Positions 35,594-44,391 of a stretch of 61,644 nucleotides of DNA are shown piece after piece; the stretch's first letter is position 1, and every line of letters starts with the position of its first letter. This DNA comes from Verrucomicrobiales bacterium (GTDB taxonomy: Bacteria; Verrucomicrobiota; Verrucomicrobiia; Verrucomicrobiales; DEV007): contig JARGOP010000021.1 in assembly GCA_029233965.1 (NCBI GenBank), forward strand, positions 4,687 through 66,330. The letters are read 5' to 3'. The notes beneath the pieces are model-generated. The model saw only the letters and a list, made by a program, of their open reading frames with translations, was not told the origin of the DNA and ran no database searches. The position numbers and the translations under genes were made by a program.

Positions 35594-38311
35594 CTAGCGG
35601 AACCACCCTTCCGTCACGTAATCGGTGATTTCGAGATGCTTCACTCCATGATCGAAAGCCTTCTGCTCGATCGTGACGATCACGGCAAGAGGCTCATCAT
35701 TCAATCCGACAACCGATTCCAGCTCGCTCGCCAGTTCACTGCCTTTTTTCACAAAGGCATATTCAGAGTGCTCACTGAGATCACCGTAGGGAGGATTGAT
35801 CTGGTAAACGAGATAGTCGTCCAGGTTGGTGAATTGATCCCGATCGCTTCCGAAGTAATCGGAGACCCGCTCGATGACGAGACGGAACGCATGCGGACTG
35901 GCGATGGCTCCTTTTTGAAATCCCACAAAATGCTGGTCCTGAAACTCAGAATAGATATCCCAGTCCACTTTGAGGTTTCCATCTTCAACCCGGACGATCA
36001 CAGGATAGCCCTGGTCGAGGTCGTTGGTGGAAACGAGGTAAACCCAGTAGGGACCACCCAGAGAAGTGTCCTGCTCCATCTGGAAGAGCTGTAAAGAAAA
36101 TCGCTCGAATGATGTCACTGGCCATTTCTTGTAGTATTCCTCGATGGTCGGACGAAGGCTCTCCCCCTGATAGGTGTAGGGGATTCTGGACTGCCAGTCA
36201 GGAGCTCTGAGGAAAGCATCGAGAAGGTCGTGCGTTTTTCCAAGGGGAGCTTCATCCGGTCCCGGGGCCGGGAAGGCAGAGGGTGGATTGTAATTCGACG
36301 CCATCGCAGATGACGCCCCGGGAACTAAAGCACCGGCTGCGGCGGCATCCGCTGCCCCACCCGCTGCGCCGACAAAATCATCCACCATGGTATTTGCGGT
36401 ATTTCCGAGGTCGGCAATCGTTGCGTCGAGGCTGTCAAGCGGGCCGGGCTTGGGCTCGCCCCCGATAATATTCATCTGACTCTCTGAGCCGCCTGCACCG
36501 TTCGATCCATTGACGATCTGCTGAACGCGCTCATCGAAGGAAAGCGCAGGAGCATCCTCTAACGGTGCCGGTGATTGAGGAGCCGGCGTCTCAATGCTCG
36601 AAGGCGGTGTATCATCAGCAATCAACACCGGCTGTGACGTATCACCGGGAAGAGTTGTCGTGCTTCGGGTAATTCCCTCTGTATTTTCATTCACCCTTTC
36701 CTGCGCGACCGGATCGATCACTGCAGGCGCGTCAACGATGGACGGTTCAGTGGAGTTCCCCGGAGGGACTTCACTGATTTTAGGCGGCGGGGTAATTTCA
36801 GTCTGGTTGGAAGCGATCTGAGGGCTGAGGCCTCCGGCCGCGTTGATGCCGACAACAACCACAATAATCGCAATGATCGCGACGGCGCCAATCATGGAAA
36901 GCATCACGATATTCGTGAGTTTTTTCTTCTTCCCGCCTTCCGAAGGAAGTTCTCCGAACATCTCTTCGAGGCTTTGAGAATTCGCCCGATTTGGAGCAGG
37001 GATCGCGGCAGACGTAGATTCAAACAACGCGTCCAGTTCATCGACAGGAGCAGCGGACTGCCGGCCGACTGCAGGCTGAACCGGTGCGGTAGGACCGGCT
37101 TGCCCCTGCTCTGAAAAAAGCCGCTCCATTGACCCCGAACTGAGTTCATCCCGGGGAGTTTCCTCCTGCCCCGGGTGAATCATGTCCGCTTCGGGCTCTG
37201 CAGGAGGAAAAGATTCAGGCAACGCGGGCTCATAGCCGACAGGAAGAGGGGCTTCCGTTTCAACCGGTGGAGCCGACTCAGCAGAAGAATTGAATTCGGC
37301 CGGCGGGGCCGGTTCCTGCTGATCAAGAAAAAGTTCCTCAAGCGGCTCTTGCAATGCAGGTTCTCCCAATTCATCCATGAGAATACCCGGAGCGCTCATG
37401 TCGAGATCAGAGATATCCGGAATGACCGGCTCAGGGGAAGGCGCAAAGGTCGGTTCTTCCTGATAGAGAGGTTCTTCAGGAAACTGCATCGGTGGTTGTT
37501 CAACCACCGGAGTTTGAGGAGGAACGGGCTCGACCGGAAGAGCAGCTCCGGGAACGATAAAGTCTCCGGGAGACTGCTGTCCGTTCAAGTCTCCGGGCCC
37601 CGGAAGATGCAACCTGGTCGGAGTACCGCTACCAGGCGCTGGTGAGATCAAGGCATCAAGACTTGACCCTTCGAAATTTCCACCGCGGTCTGCATCCAGG
37701 CGCGGAAGACCTCCTCCCGGTTCCGGTCCGGCAATCTCATTTTTCACGTCCGGAAGAGTACCGGGTAATGGAGAAATATGGATCGGCTGAGTTTTCTCAA
37801 GCGGAGACTGAGGAACAGGAGTCTCCGCCACCGCCACTTGAGGCGGAGCAGGCGGAGTGAACAAGGTTTCCTCAATAATCGGCTCCTGCTCCTCCTGAAC
37901 CGGTTCGGGAGCGGGAGCTGGAGTCGCTGGCGGGGCCGGGGCCGAAGGGGCGGTCGGAGTCACCGTTGCCGTCGGAACCTGGATCGTGGACGGCTTCGAG
38001 GCAGATACCACCGCAGGGGCCGACGAAGGCACGGAAGCTGCGGAACTGACCCGCGGGGCAGGATCAGTCCTCGGAGGGGCGTCTGCTACCGCTGTTGCGG
38101 AAGGAGCTACCTTGGGGCTGGCATCGTTCTCCTGCCGGTTTGGAAGCGTTTTTGATCGTGTTGCCGGTTCGTCATCCACAATGCTGTCGAGATCTGTGGG
38201 AGCGGTGATTTTGCGGCCACATTTCGGGCAGGGCGCGGAAATACCGGCAAGATGAGTGGGAACTCTCAACTTGGCCTGGCAGTTTGAGCAGGTGAATTTA
38301 ATCTTCTTCAC
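35594..38311 (-). CDS. Zinc-ribbon, proline-rich single-pass membrane protein
   Basis: The 905-residue protein starts with a zinc ribbon (C8-x2-C11 ... C28-x2-C31, the MJ0042/GYF-like ribbon common in PVC bacteria). A long disordered part rich in Pro, Ala and Glu follows (about 45-460), then one membrane helix (about 468-492), another low-complexity stretch with Gly/Ala-rich segments (about 495-690), and a folded C-terminal domain (about 690-905) with no family that I recognise. The ribbon would face the cytoplasm and the folded end the periplasm. It starts with GTG. xerD follows 8 bp downstream. Function is unknown. Confidence 0.75.
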   Translation of the reverse strand: MKKIKFTCSNCQAKLRVPTHLAGISAPCPKCGRKITAPTDLDSIVDDEPATRSKTLPNRQENDASPKVAPSATAVADAPPRTDPAPRVSSAASVPSSAPAVVSASKPSTIQVPTATVTPTAPSAPAPPATPAPAPEPVQEEQEPIIEETLFTPPAPPQVAVAETPVPQSPLEKTQPIHISPLPGTLPDVKNEIAGPEPGGGLPRLDADRGGNFEGSSLDALISPAPGSGTPTRLHLPGPGDLNGQQSPGDFIVPGAALPVEPVPPQTPVVEQPPMQFPEEPLYQEEPTFAPSPEPVIPDISDLDMSAPGILMDELGEPALQEPLEELFLDQQEPAPPAEFNSSAESAPPVETEAPLPVGYEPALPESFPPAEPEADMIHPGQEETPRDELSSGSMERLFSEQGQAGPTAPVQPAVGRQSAAPVDELDALFESTSAAIPAPNRANSQSLEEMFGELPSEGGKKKKLTNIVMLSMIGAVAIIAIIVVVVGINAAGGLSPQIASNQTEITPPPKISEVPPGNSTEPSIVDAPAVIDPVAQERVNENTEGITRSTTTLPGDTSQPVLIADDTPPSSIETPAPQSPAPLEDAPALSFDERVQQIVNGSNGAGGSESQMNIIGGEPKPGPLDSLDATIADLGNTANTMVDDFVGAAGGAADAAAAGALVPGASSAMASNYNPPSAFPAPGPDEAPLGKTHDLLDAFLRAPDWQSRIPYTYQGESLRPTIEEYYKKWPVTSFERFSLQLFQMEQDTSLGGPYWVYLVSTNDLDQGYPVIVRVEDGNLKVDWDIYSEFQDQHFVGFQKGAIASPHAFRLVIERVSDYFGSDRDQFTNLDDYLVYQINPPYGDLSEHSEYAFVKKGSELASELESVVGLNDEPLAVIVTIEQKAFDHGVKHLEITDYVTEGWFR

Positions 38312-38582
38312 GATGTATTGCCTCTCTGGATTATATTACATCACCCATCCTTCCATTCGCCCTGTGTGCTTCAGATCCCCATTCTTTGTAGGAAACGGAC
38401 GAGACACAATACCACTTAGGGCGAATTCAGAAGTCGGGAACGGGCTGGTCGGATGAAACCGCTAAAATCTTACCCATGATACGCAGGTTTGCAAATTTTT
38501 GTTAAGAAAGTTTTAAAATAAGGGGGTCATTACTCTCAATATTGCGAAATAACGCCGCTATTTGGCGCTGATTCTAAAAAAA
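38312..38582. other. Intergenic region, AT-rich, likely promoter of the zinc-ribbon gene
   Basis: No gene is seen. On the minus strand TATAAT at 38330-38335 is a good -10 about 19 bp before the GTG start at 38311, without a clear -35. The stretch 38460-38582 is notably AT-rich for this genome. Confidence 0.4.
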
Positions 38583-39917
38583 TTACGCTTCGACTGAACA
38601 TGGGACGAGGATTGCGTCACTCATTCCATGGAGCACTTTTTTGTCCGAAGGACAAATCGTTGCCAGCACCCCGCCGAGCGTCACTTTCCGGCTATCGGCT
38701 GAGACAAAATAATAGGGACAGAGCCGAACCCTGCCTTCCATCATTTCGAGTTGGCCGGTTGCTTCATTCAACCATGGGTGGGAAACAAGCTTCCCGGCAT
38801 GAAAGCGTTGAAGGACGTAGGGGGTTTCTCCAAATGCTCCGAGGGAATCGTCAATTACCTGAGCCCACTCATCCTGAGGAACGTCCTGGCCGATCGTGAC
38901 ACTTCGACTCCCCCAGGCTTTTTCGTTGAACCCGCTCAGCTTGATCACCAGTTCACGCTCAGTTTGCGAGAATTGCTTCATCTCATGAAACGATTGAATT
39001 TCCAATCCGGGGATGACAGCATGATGCGGAACGTCGGCAGGATCCAGGACCCAGCTTTGGGGGAACAACTGCTGAAGCACGCGGAAATTCGAATCACGGA
39101 GTTCGCGCCGCCAGGTTTCCCGAAGCGGCCGGGACCAGAACAGCGCCGACCAGAGCTTTTCCTCCAGCCACGGCTTGAAGGGACTGGTCATTTCCAGCTC
39201 GCCGACTGCGGCGGCTTCTCCGGCAGACCGTCCCCCCCGAACATTATCGAGATCGAACAGCTCAAAGAACCGGTAAACATCCCTGCCCCCCGCCTCGTAG
39301 GACTCCGCAGACGCCACTTTCCAGTCTCCGGTAAGCCGGTCGCTCAGCCATTCCATCTCCGGCCGGTAGTCGGAGGATTCCTCAGAGATAAGAATATCAG
39401 CCCCCTCATCCCCGTAGAGGGAATGAAATCCGTCGATCATTCCATCTGCACCGCCAATAATGCGACTGCCCGGAGCAAATTTCGCGTAGGTCTGCCCGAG
39501 CCATGCCGTCAATCCGATCCCGCCCGGAACAGAGTCAAGCTCCGTCGCGGAGAAGCCGTCATCGGTCAGAATGAGATCAGGACGAATCACGCCCGGCGTC
39601 TTTTCGAGAAGCGGTGCCGCCATGCCGAGTTCGATCAACTCGCCGGGTTTCCCCTGATCAAGATAACCGGAGATCCACCCCGGAAGCGAGCCCTTGCGGC
39701 TGCGCCGGTAGATCATGTCACAGGCTTGCTGAAAGCGATGCAACAACGGCCCCAGCTTCTCAAGTTGCTTGACCTCACTTTTGGTGAGCACAAAGGGCTC
39801 GGGCGAGATCCTCCATGCCTTCTCGGCAAAAAGGCCACCCGAAGGTAACTCCCCCTGAATCTGCCTGGCTCTTTCCTCAAGTTCGGAAGATAAAACCGCT
39901 GTTGTGGAATCTGTCAT
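38583..39917 (-). CDS. Unknown protein, possibly ATP-grasp-like, coupled to ruvA
   Basis: The 444-residue protein is not a family I can name. The middle part (FSATELDSVPGGIGLTAWL) recalls the substrate region of glutathionylspermidine-synthase-like proteins. A later segment (LVIKLSGFNEKAWGSRSV... YVLQRF ... GRVRLCPYYFV) has the order of ATP-grasp strands with a lysine and a Q-x-F. This is weak structural resemblance only. Its ATG overlaps the ruvA stop by 4 nt (ATGA), so translation is likely coupled. No signal peptide is seen, so it is cytoplasmic. Confidence 0.6.
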   Translation of the reverse strand: MTDSTTAVLSSELEERARQIQGELPSGGLFAEKAWRISPEPFVLTKSEVKQLEKLGPLLHRFQQACDMIYRRSRKGSLPGWISGYLDQGKPGELIELGMAAPLLEKTPGVIRPDLILTDDGFSATELDSVPGGIGLTAWLGQTYAKFAPGSRIIGGADGMIDGFHSLYGDEGADILISEESSDYRPEMEWLSDRLTGDWKVASAESYEAGGRDVYRFFELFDLDNVRGGRSAGEAAAVGELEMTSPFKPWLEEKLWSALFWSRPLRETWRRELRDSNFRVLQQLFPQSWVLDPADVPHHAVIPGLEIQSFHEMKQFSQTERELVIKLSGFNEKAWGSRSVTIGQDVPQDEWAQVIDDSLGAFGETPYVLQRFHAGKLVSHPWLNEATGQLEMMEGRVRLCPYYFVSADSRKVTLGGVLATICPSDKKVLHGMSDAILVPCSVEA

Positions 39918-40513
39918 CCTTGAAGTAGTCGCAGGGCAGCCCTCAACATTTCATCAGGTCTTGTGATTTCTGCGGGGATTTTCTCAATTGCCTTCTGCGC
40001 CTCAACTTGCTTGTACCCCAGCGAAATAAGCGCGAGGAGGGCATCGTTCTTCGCGACCTGGTCCTCGGTCAGGTTCGCGCCCGAAGACTGTGCCTGCCAG
40101 GCCTCTTTGACCCCGACTTTGTCGCCGAGTTCCAGCACGATCCTTTCGGCCGTTTTCTTCCCGAGGCCTTTGATCTTCGCGATCGTCGCGATGTCTCCGC
40201 TCACCACCGCCACCTTGAAATCGGCGGTCGCCATCCCGCTCAGCACGGACATAGCGACTTTCGGTCCGACACCGGTCACCCGGTTAATCAAGAGCCGGAA
40301 AAGATCCCTGCCGTCCTCGTCGGCGAAGCCGTAGAGAGTTTGTTCCTGCTCCCGGATATGATGATGGGTCAACACCTTCGTGGGCTCTCCAATTTTACCG
40401 AAACGATCCTCGCCCAGCATGGGAATAGTGACCTCGTATCCGACCCCTCCCGCGTTGATGACGAGTCTGCCCGGCCAACTTTCCTCCAGCGTTCCTTGTA
40501 AAAATGTAATCAT
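39914..40513 (-). CDS. ruvA: Holliday junction branch migration protein RuvA
   Basis: The 199-residue protein matches RuvA: N-terminal OB domain (MITFLQGTLEE ... GGVGYEV), LITRVTGVGPK-like helix-hairpin-helix (LINRVTGVGPKVAMSVLSG), a second HhH (KIKGLGKKTAERIVLEL), and a C-terminal three-helix domain (ALLALISLGYKQVEAQKAI). It binds Holliday junctions with RuvB. ruvB and ruvC are not adjacent; the downstream coupled gene is the unknown 444-residue protein. Confidence 0.95.
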   Translation of the reverse strand: MITFLQGTLEESWPGRLVINAGGVGYEVTIPMLGEDRFGKIGEPTKVLTHHHIREQEQTLYGFADEDGRDLFRLLINRVTGVGPKVAMSVLSGMATADFKVAVVSGDIATIAKIKGLGKKTAERIVLELGDKVGVKEAWQAQSSGANLTEDQVAKNDALLALISLGYKQVEAQKAIEKIPAEITRPDEMLRAALRLLQG

Positions 40514-40549
40514 CAGGTTTTAGTTTCAACCCAACCTAATCTCTTGCGG

Positions 40550-41182
40550 ATGGCAAACAGATTTAAAATCCCCTCTTTTCTTTTCTTCTGCTGCGCGGTC
40601 TTCGTCTGCCTGCCCGGCAAAGCGGCGGCCGAAGAAAAGGCCCGCCGCGTCGGGATTATCTTTGAAGGCAGCTTTGAGAGCCCCGACATTTCGAAGAAAC
40701 CTCCGGGTGGCGAATCCACGCTCATGGTTCCCTTCTACGAGTGGGACTACGGGATTCGCTCGTTTTCGACCGAAGAATGGGAAAAGCGCGAGCTGACGTG
40801 GGATCGTTCCCTCGAACTCTCACGAAGCCTCGGAGATCAAATCATGGAAGAGGTCGAGCCCGAATTGATCCGGGATGATCGCGGTGTCGTGCAGTATGCC
40901 ATTCTTGCCGCAAAAGAACCCTTCCTTTCGACCGCTGCATTTTCTGATCAGTTCCGTGTGAAATTCGAAGAGACGATGGGGAAAAGCCTCTACCTCGTTT
41001 TCATCGACCGATATGTGATCTATGTATTTCCGGCTGTGGGAGGCACCCTCGAAGACTACGGCCCTGCGCTGGTCGACGAATTTCAGTCGACCCCGCTACC
41101 GGTCAGCCTGGAAGTGTTTTTTCTCAACGACGACGGCCTTCGCGTCATCGGGGAACTCTCCCGCAACGCGACTCCGGAGTAG
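40550..41182 (+). CDS. Secreted protein of unknown function
   Basis: The roughly 210-residue protein has a signal peptide (about 1-26, ending KAAAEE) and a soluble mixed alpha/beta domain that I do not recognise (for example YLVFIDRYVIYVFPAVGG near the end). No cysteines remain after the signal, so no disulfides. The ATG at 40550 is preferred over a TTG at 40544. It lies divergent from ruvA and convergent with a sulfatase. Confidence 0.6.
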   Translation: MANRFKIPSFLFFCCAVFVCLPGKAAAEEKARRVGIIFEGSFESPDISKKPPGGESTLMVPFYEWDYGIRSFSTEEWEKRELTWDRSLELSRSLGDQIMEEVEPELIRDDRGVVQYAILAAKEPFLSTAAFSDQFRVKFEETMGKSLYLVFIDRYVIYVFPAVGGTLEDYGPALVDEFQSTPLPVSLEVFFLNDDGLRVIGELSRNATPE

Positions 41183-41196
41183 GCGGCCTCGAGAGT

Positions 41197-42570
41197 TCAC
41201 TCCCAGCTTTCGAGAACTTTGCGTTCCGTCACGGGCCACCATTCCCGAATTTCGGTAGCGAGTTCTTTCACGACCTCCGGATTCTCCGCTGCGAGGTTTT
41301 TCTCTTCATGCGGATCCTTAAGCAAGTTGTAAAGCTGAGGGCGCTTCTCGGTCCGTGGATGAGAGGATGCGTAGCGATTCACAACGCCGTCGTAAGTCAG
41401 AAGGAGCTTCCACTGATCTTTGACCACCCATCGATAAAGGAGGGAGTCCTCCGGCTTATTCACATTCGCGATGTCATGGGCAAAGCCCTCTCCGAGAACC
41501 ACCTCGCGGGGAGTCGGCTCGCCACTCTTCAGGATCGGCATAAGGTCGAGACCGGGCATTTCCTCCGGAACTTCGACTCCCGCCGCCGCGAGCATGGTCG
41601 GGACGATGTCGATACTGGAAGCGAGCTGATTGCCGCGATCGCCGGGCTCAATCACCCCCGGCCACGAATACATGATGGGCTGACGGGTTCCTCCTTCATT
41701 GGCGGACTGCTTCGAACGGGGGGCGTATTTGCCGCTGTCGGTGCTTTGAATCCAACCGTTGTCACAAACGTACACAAAAAGCGTGTTTTCGGTGAGGCCC
41801 TTTCCGTCCACGTAGTCGATGAGCTCGCCACAAGTCTGATCAAACCACTCACACATCGCATAATAGCGGGCGACATACATATTCTCGACTTTAGCCTGAT
41901 ACTTATCGAACAACTCCTTGGGTGGGTTGTGGGGAGTGTGGGGGAGAAATGGCGCATACCAGACGTAGAAAGGCTTATCCTCAGCGACGGAGTGATCGAT
42001 GAAATCAAAGACAGGTTTCATACCTTCCCGCCCGATTTTCAGACCGTCATCCCCATGGCGTCCGCCGGGCTCGGGAAATCCGCGAGTCATGCCGTGGGTG
42101 AAACCACCGCGCTTGAAGCTTCCCTCCCACCACTTGCCGGACTGGTGACTGAGGTATCCCTGCTCGCCGAGGAGCCGGGCGATTGTGGGAACGCGGTCCA
42201 CGTTGGCAATGAGGGTCTCCCGAAGCGCATCATATTCCGGTCCGGCTTTTTTACCGTCCGTCAGCACCGGTGAGGGATCGTTCCCGCTGATCATGTGCTG
42301 ATGCGTGTAAAGACCGGTTGCCAGGGTCATCAAAGAGGGGCGGCAGAGCGCAGTGGGAACGTAGCCACGGCGGAAAAGAGCACTTCTTTCCGCAAGACGA
42401 TCAAGGTGCGGGGTCTCGATGTGTTCATGCCCCATGAAACCATAATCAGTCCAGGACTGATCATCGGATAAAATCAGAACGATGTTTGGCTGGTCAGCCG
42501 CCCGGAGAAGAGGAGTCAGCAATAAGCCGATGGCCAGAGCACTGAGAAATGAAAGGGGGTTAACACTCAT
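41197..42570 (-). CDS. Secreted sulfatase (C-R-P-S-L type)
   Basis: The 457-residue protein has a signal peptide (about 1-24, ending LRAADQ) and the sulfatase fold: D36-D37 in ILSDDQ, Cys76 in LCRPSLMTLATG as the formylglycine site, and VCDNGW for the second metal site. The usual C-x-P-S-R has Leu in place of Arg here, a variant seen in a subgroup of family S1 sulfatases. It probably desulfates a polysaccharide. The ATG at 42570 starts the signal peptide; the frame is open upstream but without likeness. It is divergent from the histidine kinase. Confidence 0.87.
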   Translation of the reverse strand: MSVNPLSFLSALAIGLLLTPLLRAADQPNIVLILSDDQSWTDYGFMGHEHIETPHLDRLAERSALFRRGYVPTALCRPSLMTLATGLYTHQHMISGNDPSPVLTDGKKAGPEYDALRETLIANVDRVPTIARLLGEQGYLSHQSGKWWEGSFKRGGFTHGMTRGFPEPGGRHGDDGLKIGREGMKPVFDFIDHSVAEDKPFYVWYAPFLPHTPHNPPKELFDKYQAKVENMYVARYYAMCEWFDQTCGELIDYVDGKGLTENTLFVYVCDNGWIQSTDSGKYAPRSKQSANEGGTRQPIMYSWPGVIEPGDRGNQLASSIDIVPTMLAAAGVEVPEEMPGLDLMPILKSGEPTPREVVLGEGFAHDIANVNKPEDSLLYRWVVKDQWKLLLTYDGVVNRYASSHPRTEKRPQLYNLLKDPHEEKNLAAENPEVVKELATEIREWWPVTERKVLESWE

Positions 42571-42852
42571 GCTCGAAAGAAACACCCTTTGCCGCCCCGG
42601 TGTCAATGGAAGCCTCGTCATGCCCGAGACCGCAATAACGGCGGGTTGTGTCTCGTGATGAAGGACGTGTGAAGAATCATGCAAACAGTCACCATCAGAA
42701 ACCACCACACCGCAGCTTACTGAAAATCAGCCCTTACCGTCAACAATCGCCCCAAAACTCAGCTTACTTAAATATGGTAATTATTTTAATTTTAACTAAT
42801 AACTCAAGGCGAGAACGATTATTCGTCCCCGATATCAGGATTCAGTGGAGCC
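42571..42852. other. Intergenic region between divergent sulfatase and histidine kinase
   Basis: No gene is seen. The part near 42760-42820 is strongly AT-rich (TTACTTAAATATGG, ATTATTTTAATTTT) and is the likely promoter zone for the kinase; no single -35/-10 pair stands out. Confidence 0.35.
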
Positions 42853-43803
42853 GTGAATGGGTCACAGGCTCTTCCTCCGCCGCGGCCTGACGTACTTCTC
42901 GCGCAACCGGTCTCCAGTGCCTCCGAAGCCGAGGCCACACTCAGCCAACTGAGCAAAGTGGTGTCGGAGTTCATGATAAAATACCCTTCGCACACCCAGC
43001 GGATTCCTTCGATCCGGCCCGGTGAGCACGCGCTGATTGCCTTTGTCCGGCAAATGGCGGCTTCCATGGCCAACAAACAGGAAGAACTGGAAACGCTGAA
43101 CGAAGAAGTCACCGAAGCAACCCGGGAGAAAGAACGCTTCTTTGCCAATATGAGCCACGGGGTCCGAACGCCGATGAACGGCATCTTCGGAATGGTGAAT
43201 CTTCTTCTGGAAATGGACCTCGACCCGGTTCAGCGGGAGGTTCTTGACACAATTCATGCTTCGAACGAATCACTGCTGAACATCCTGGACGACATTCTTG
43301 ATTACGCAAAGCTCAACGCTAATCAGATGCCTCTCAAGCCGAGGACATTCGAACTCAGCAAGCTGATTCGTGACGTTCTCCTGGTCTACAAGACTACGGC
43401 CGACAGCAAAAACATCGAACTTTCAGCAACCATCTGCGAGTCACTTCCTGACACCTTTGTCGCAGATGATCTGCGATTGAAGCAGGTGATTTCCAATCTG
43501 GTGAGCAACGCGATCAAATTCACCGACAGTGGCCAGGTCTCTCTCACTGTCTGCGGAATCGAGAAATCGGGAAGGAGCCAGCTTTTTTTCGAAATCAAAG
43601 ACACCGGCATCGGCATCACTCCGAAAGCAGGCAAAACGCTCTTTTCCCCCTTTCGCCAGCTCGATTCCGAAGACGAAAGGCGATACGACGGAACCGGTCT
43701 CGGTCTCGCGATTTCGAAAAACATCGTTGAGCTGATGGGCGGCTGTGTCTGGTTCGAGAGCGAAAGTGGTGTCGGCGCGACATTTTTCTTCACCGTGAAC
43801 TAA
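42853..43803 (+). CDS. Soluble histidine kinase without sensor domain
   Basis: The 316-residue protein has a short N-terminal part, a coiled coil (about 72-100), then the HisKA domain with His102 in MSHGVRTPMNGIFG, and an HATPase domain with N-box SNLVSNAIKFT, G1 DTGIGI and G2 GTGLGLAIS. The residue after His is Gly instead of the usual Glu (SHE becomes SHG), which may alter kinase or phosphatase balance. There is no membrane segment and no PAS or GAF domain, so the input signal is unknown. The start is GTG. The response regulator starts 3 bp after its stop, so the two form an operon. Confidence 0.87.
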   Translation: MNGSQALPPPRPDVLLAQPVSSASEAEATLSQLSKVVSEFMIKYPSHTQRIPSIRPGEHALIAFVRQMAASMANKQEELETLNEEVTEATREKERFFANMSHGVRTPMNGIFGMVNLLLEMDLDPVQREVLDTIHASNESLLNILDDILDYAKLNANQMPLKPRTFELSKLIRDVLLVYKTTADSKNIELSATICESLPDTFVADDLRLKQVISNLVSNAIKFTDSGQVSLTVCGIEKSGRSQLFFEIKDTGIGITPKAGKTLFSPFRQLDSEDERRYDGTGLGLAISKNIVELMGGCVWFESESGVGATFFFTVN

Positions 43804-43806
43804 CAA

Positions 43807-44343
43807 ATGCCCGAGCCGCTTGCGACGGAGATCCCTGATATCGTTTCGCGGGGCAAGCTCGAAATGCCTCAGAGGAGGTCGGTAAAAACGGAAGGAAAAC
43901 TCCGTGTTCTGCTCGTAGAAGACAACAAAGTGAATCAGAAAGTCGCGTCACTGACGCTGCAACAGCTTGGTGGTGAGGTAACCATCGCCGACAATGGAAA
44001 GGAAGCCGTTGATCTCGCCGACGGTCCTATTCACTTCAGCCTGATTTGCATGGACGTCAACATGCCGGTCATGAACGGTCTCGACGCAACCCGGGCTATT
44101 CGCCGTCTCAGTCACCCAAATGCACGGGCATACATTCTCGCCATGACCGGGATGGCCTTCGATGAAGACAAAGAAAAGTGCATCACTGCCGGAATGAATG
44201 ACGTTGTAACGAAACCATTCGATCTCAACGACTTGCGCGGACGAATCGACTCACTCGAAGCCACTTCCGAAGAAAACGTTGCCCTGAGCTCCCAGGAAAG
44301 GCCGAATCCAGCGGCGTCCTTCCGGCAGAAAGCCTCGAAATGA
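43807..44343 (+). CDS. Single-domain response regulator
   Basis: The 178-residue protein has a variable N-terminus (about 1-30), then one receiver domain with phospho-acceptor Asp83 in MDVNMPVMNG, acidic pair E38-D39, and the Lys of VTKPF. There is no output domain; a short tail follows. In sequence it resembles receivers of hybrid kinases (VEDNKVNQKVA), which suggests that the kinase and this receiver came from a split hybrid kinase. It may act by protein contact. The partner kinase lies directly upstream. Confidence 0.87.
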   Translation: MPEPLATEIPDIVSRGKLEMPQRRSVKTEGKLRVLLVEDNKVNQKVASLTLQQLGGEVTIADNGKEAVDLADGPIHFSLICMDVNMPVMNGLDATRAIRRLSHPNARAYILAMTGMAFDEDKEKCITAGMNDVVTKPFDLNDLRGRIDSLEATSEENVALSSQERPNPAASFRQKASK

Positions 44344-44391
44344 GGGAGTTTTCACTGGCGTTTTGTGACGATTTCGCGAGGATGGTCGGGC

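Noticed and set aside
42571-42708. N-terminal extension of the second sulfatase
   Set aside because: The signal peptide begins at 42570; upstream residues have no likeness and would hide the signal.
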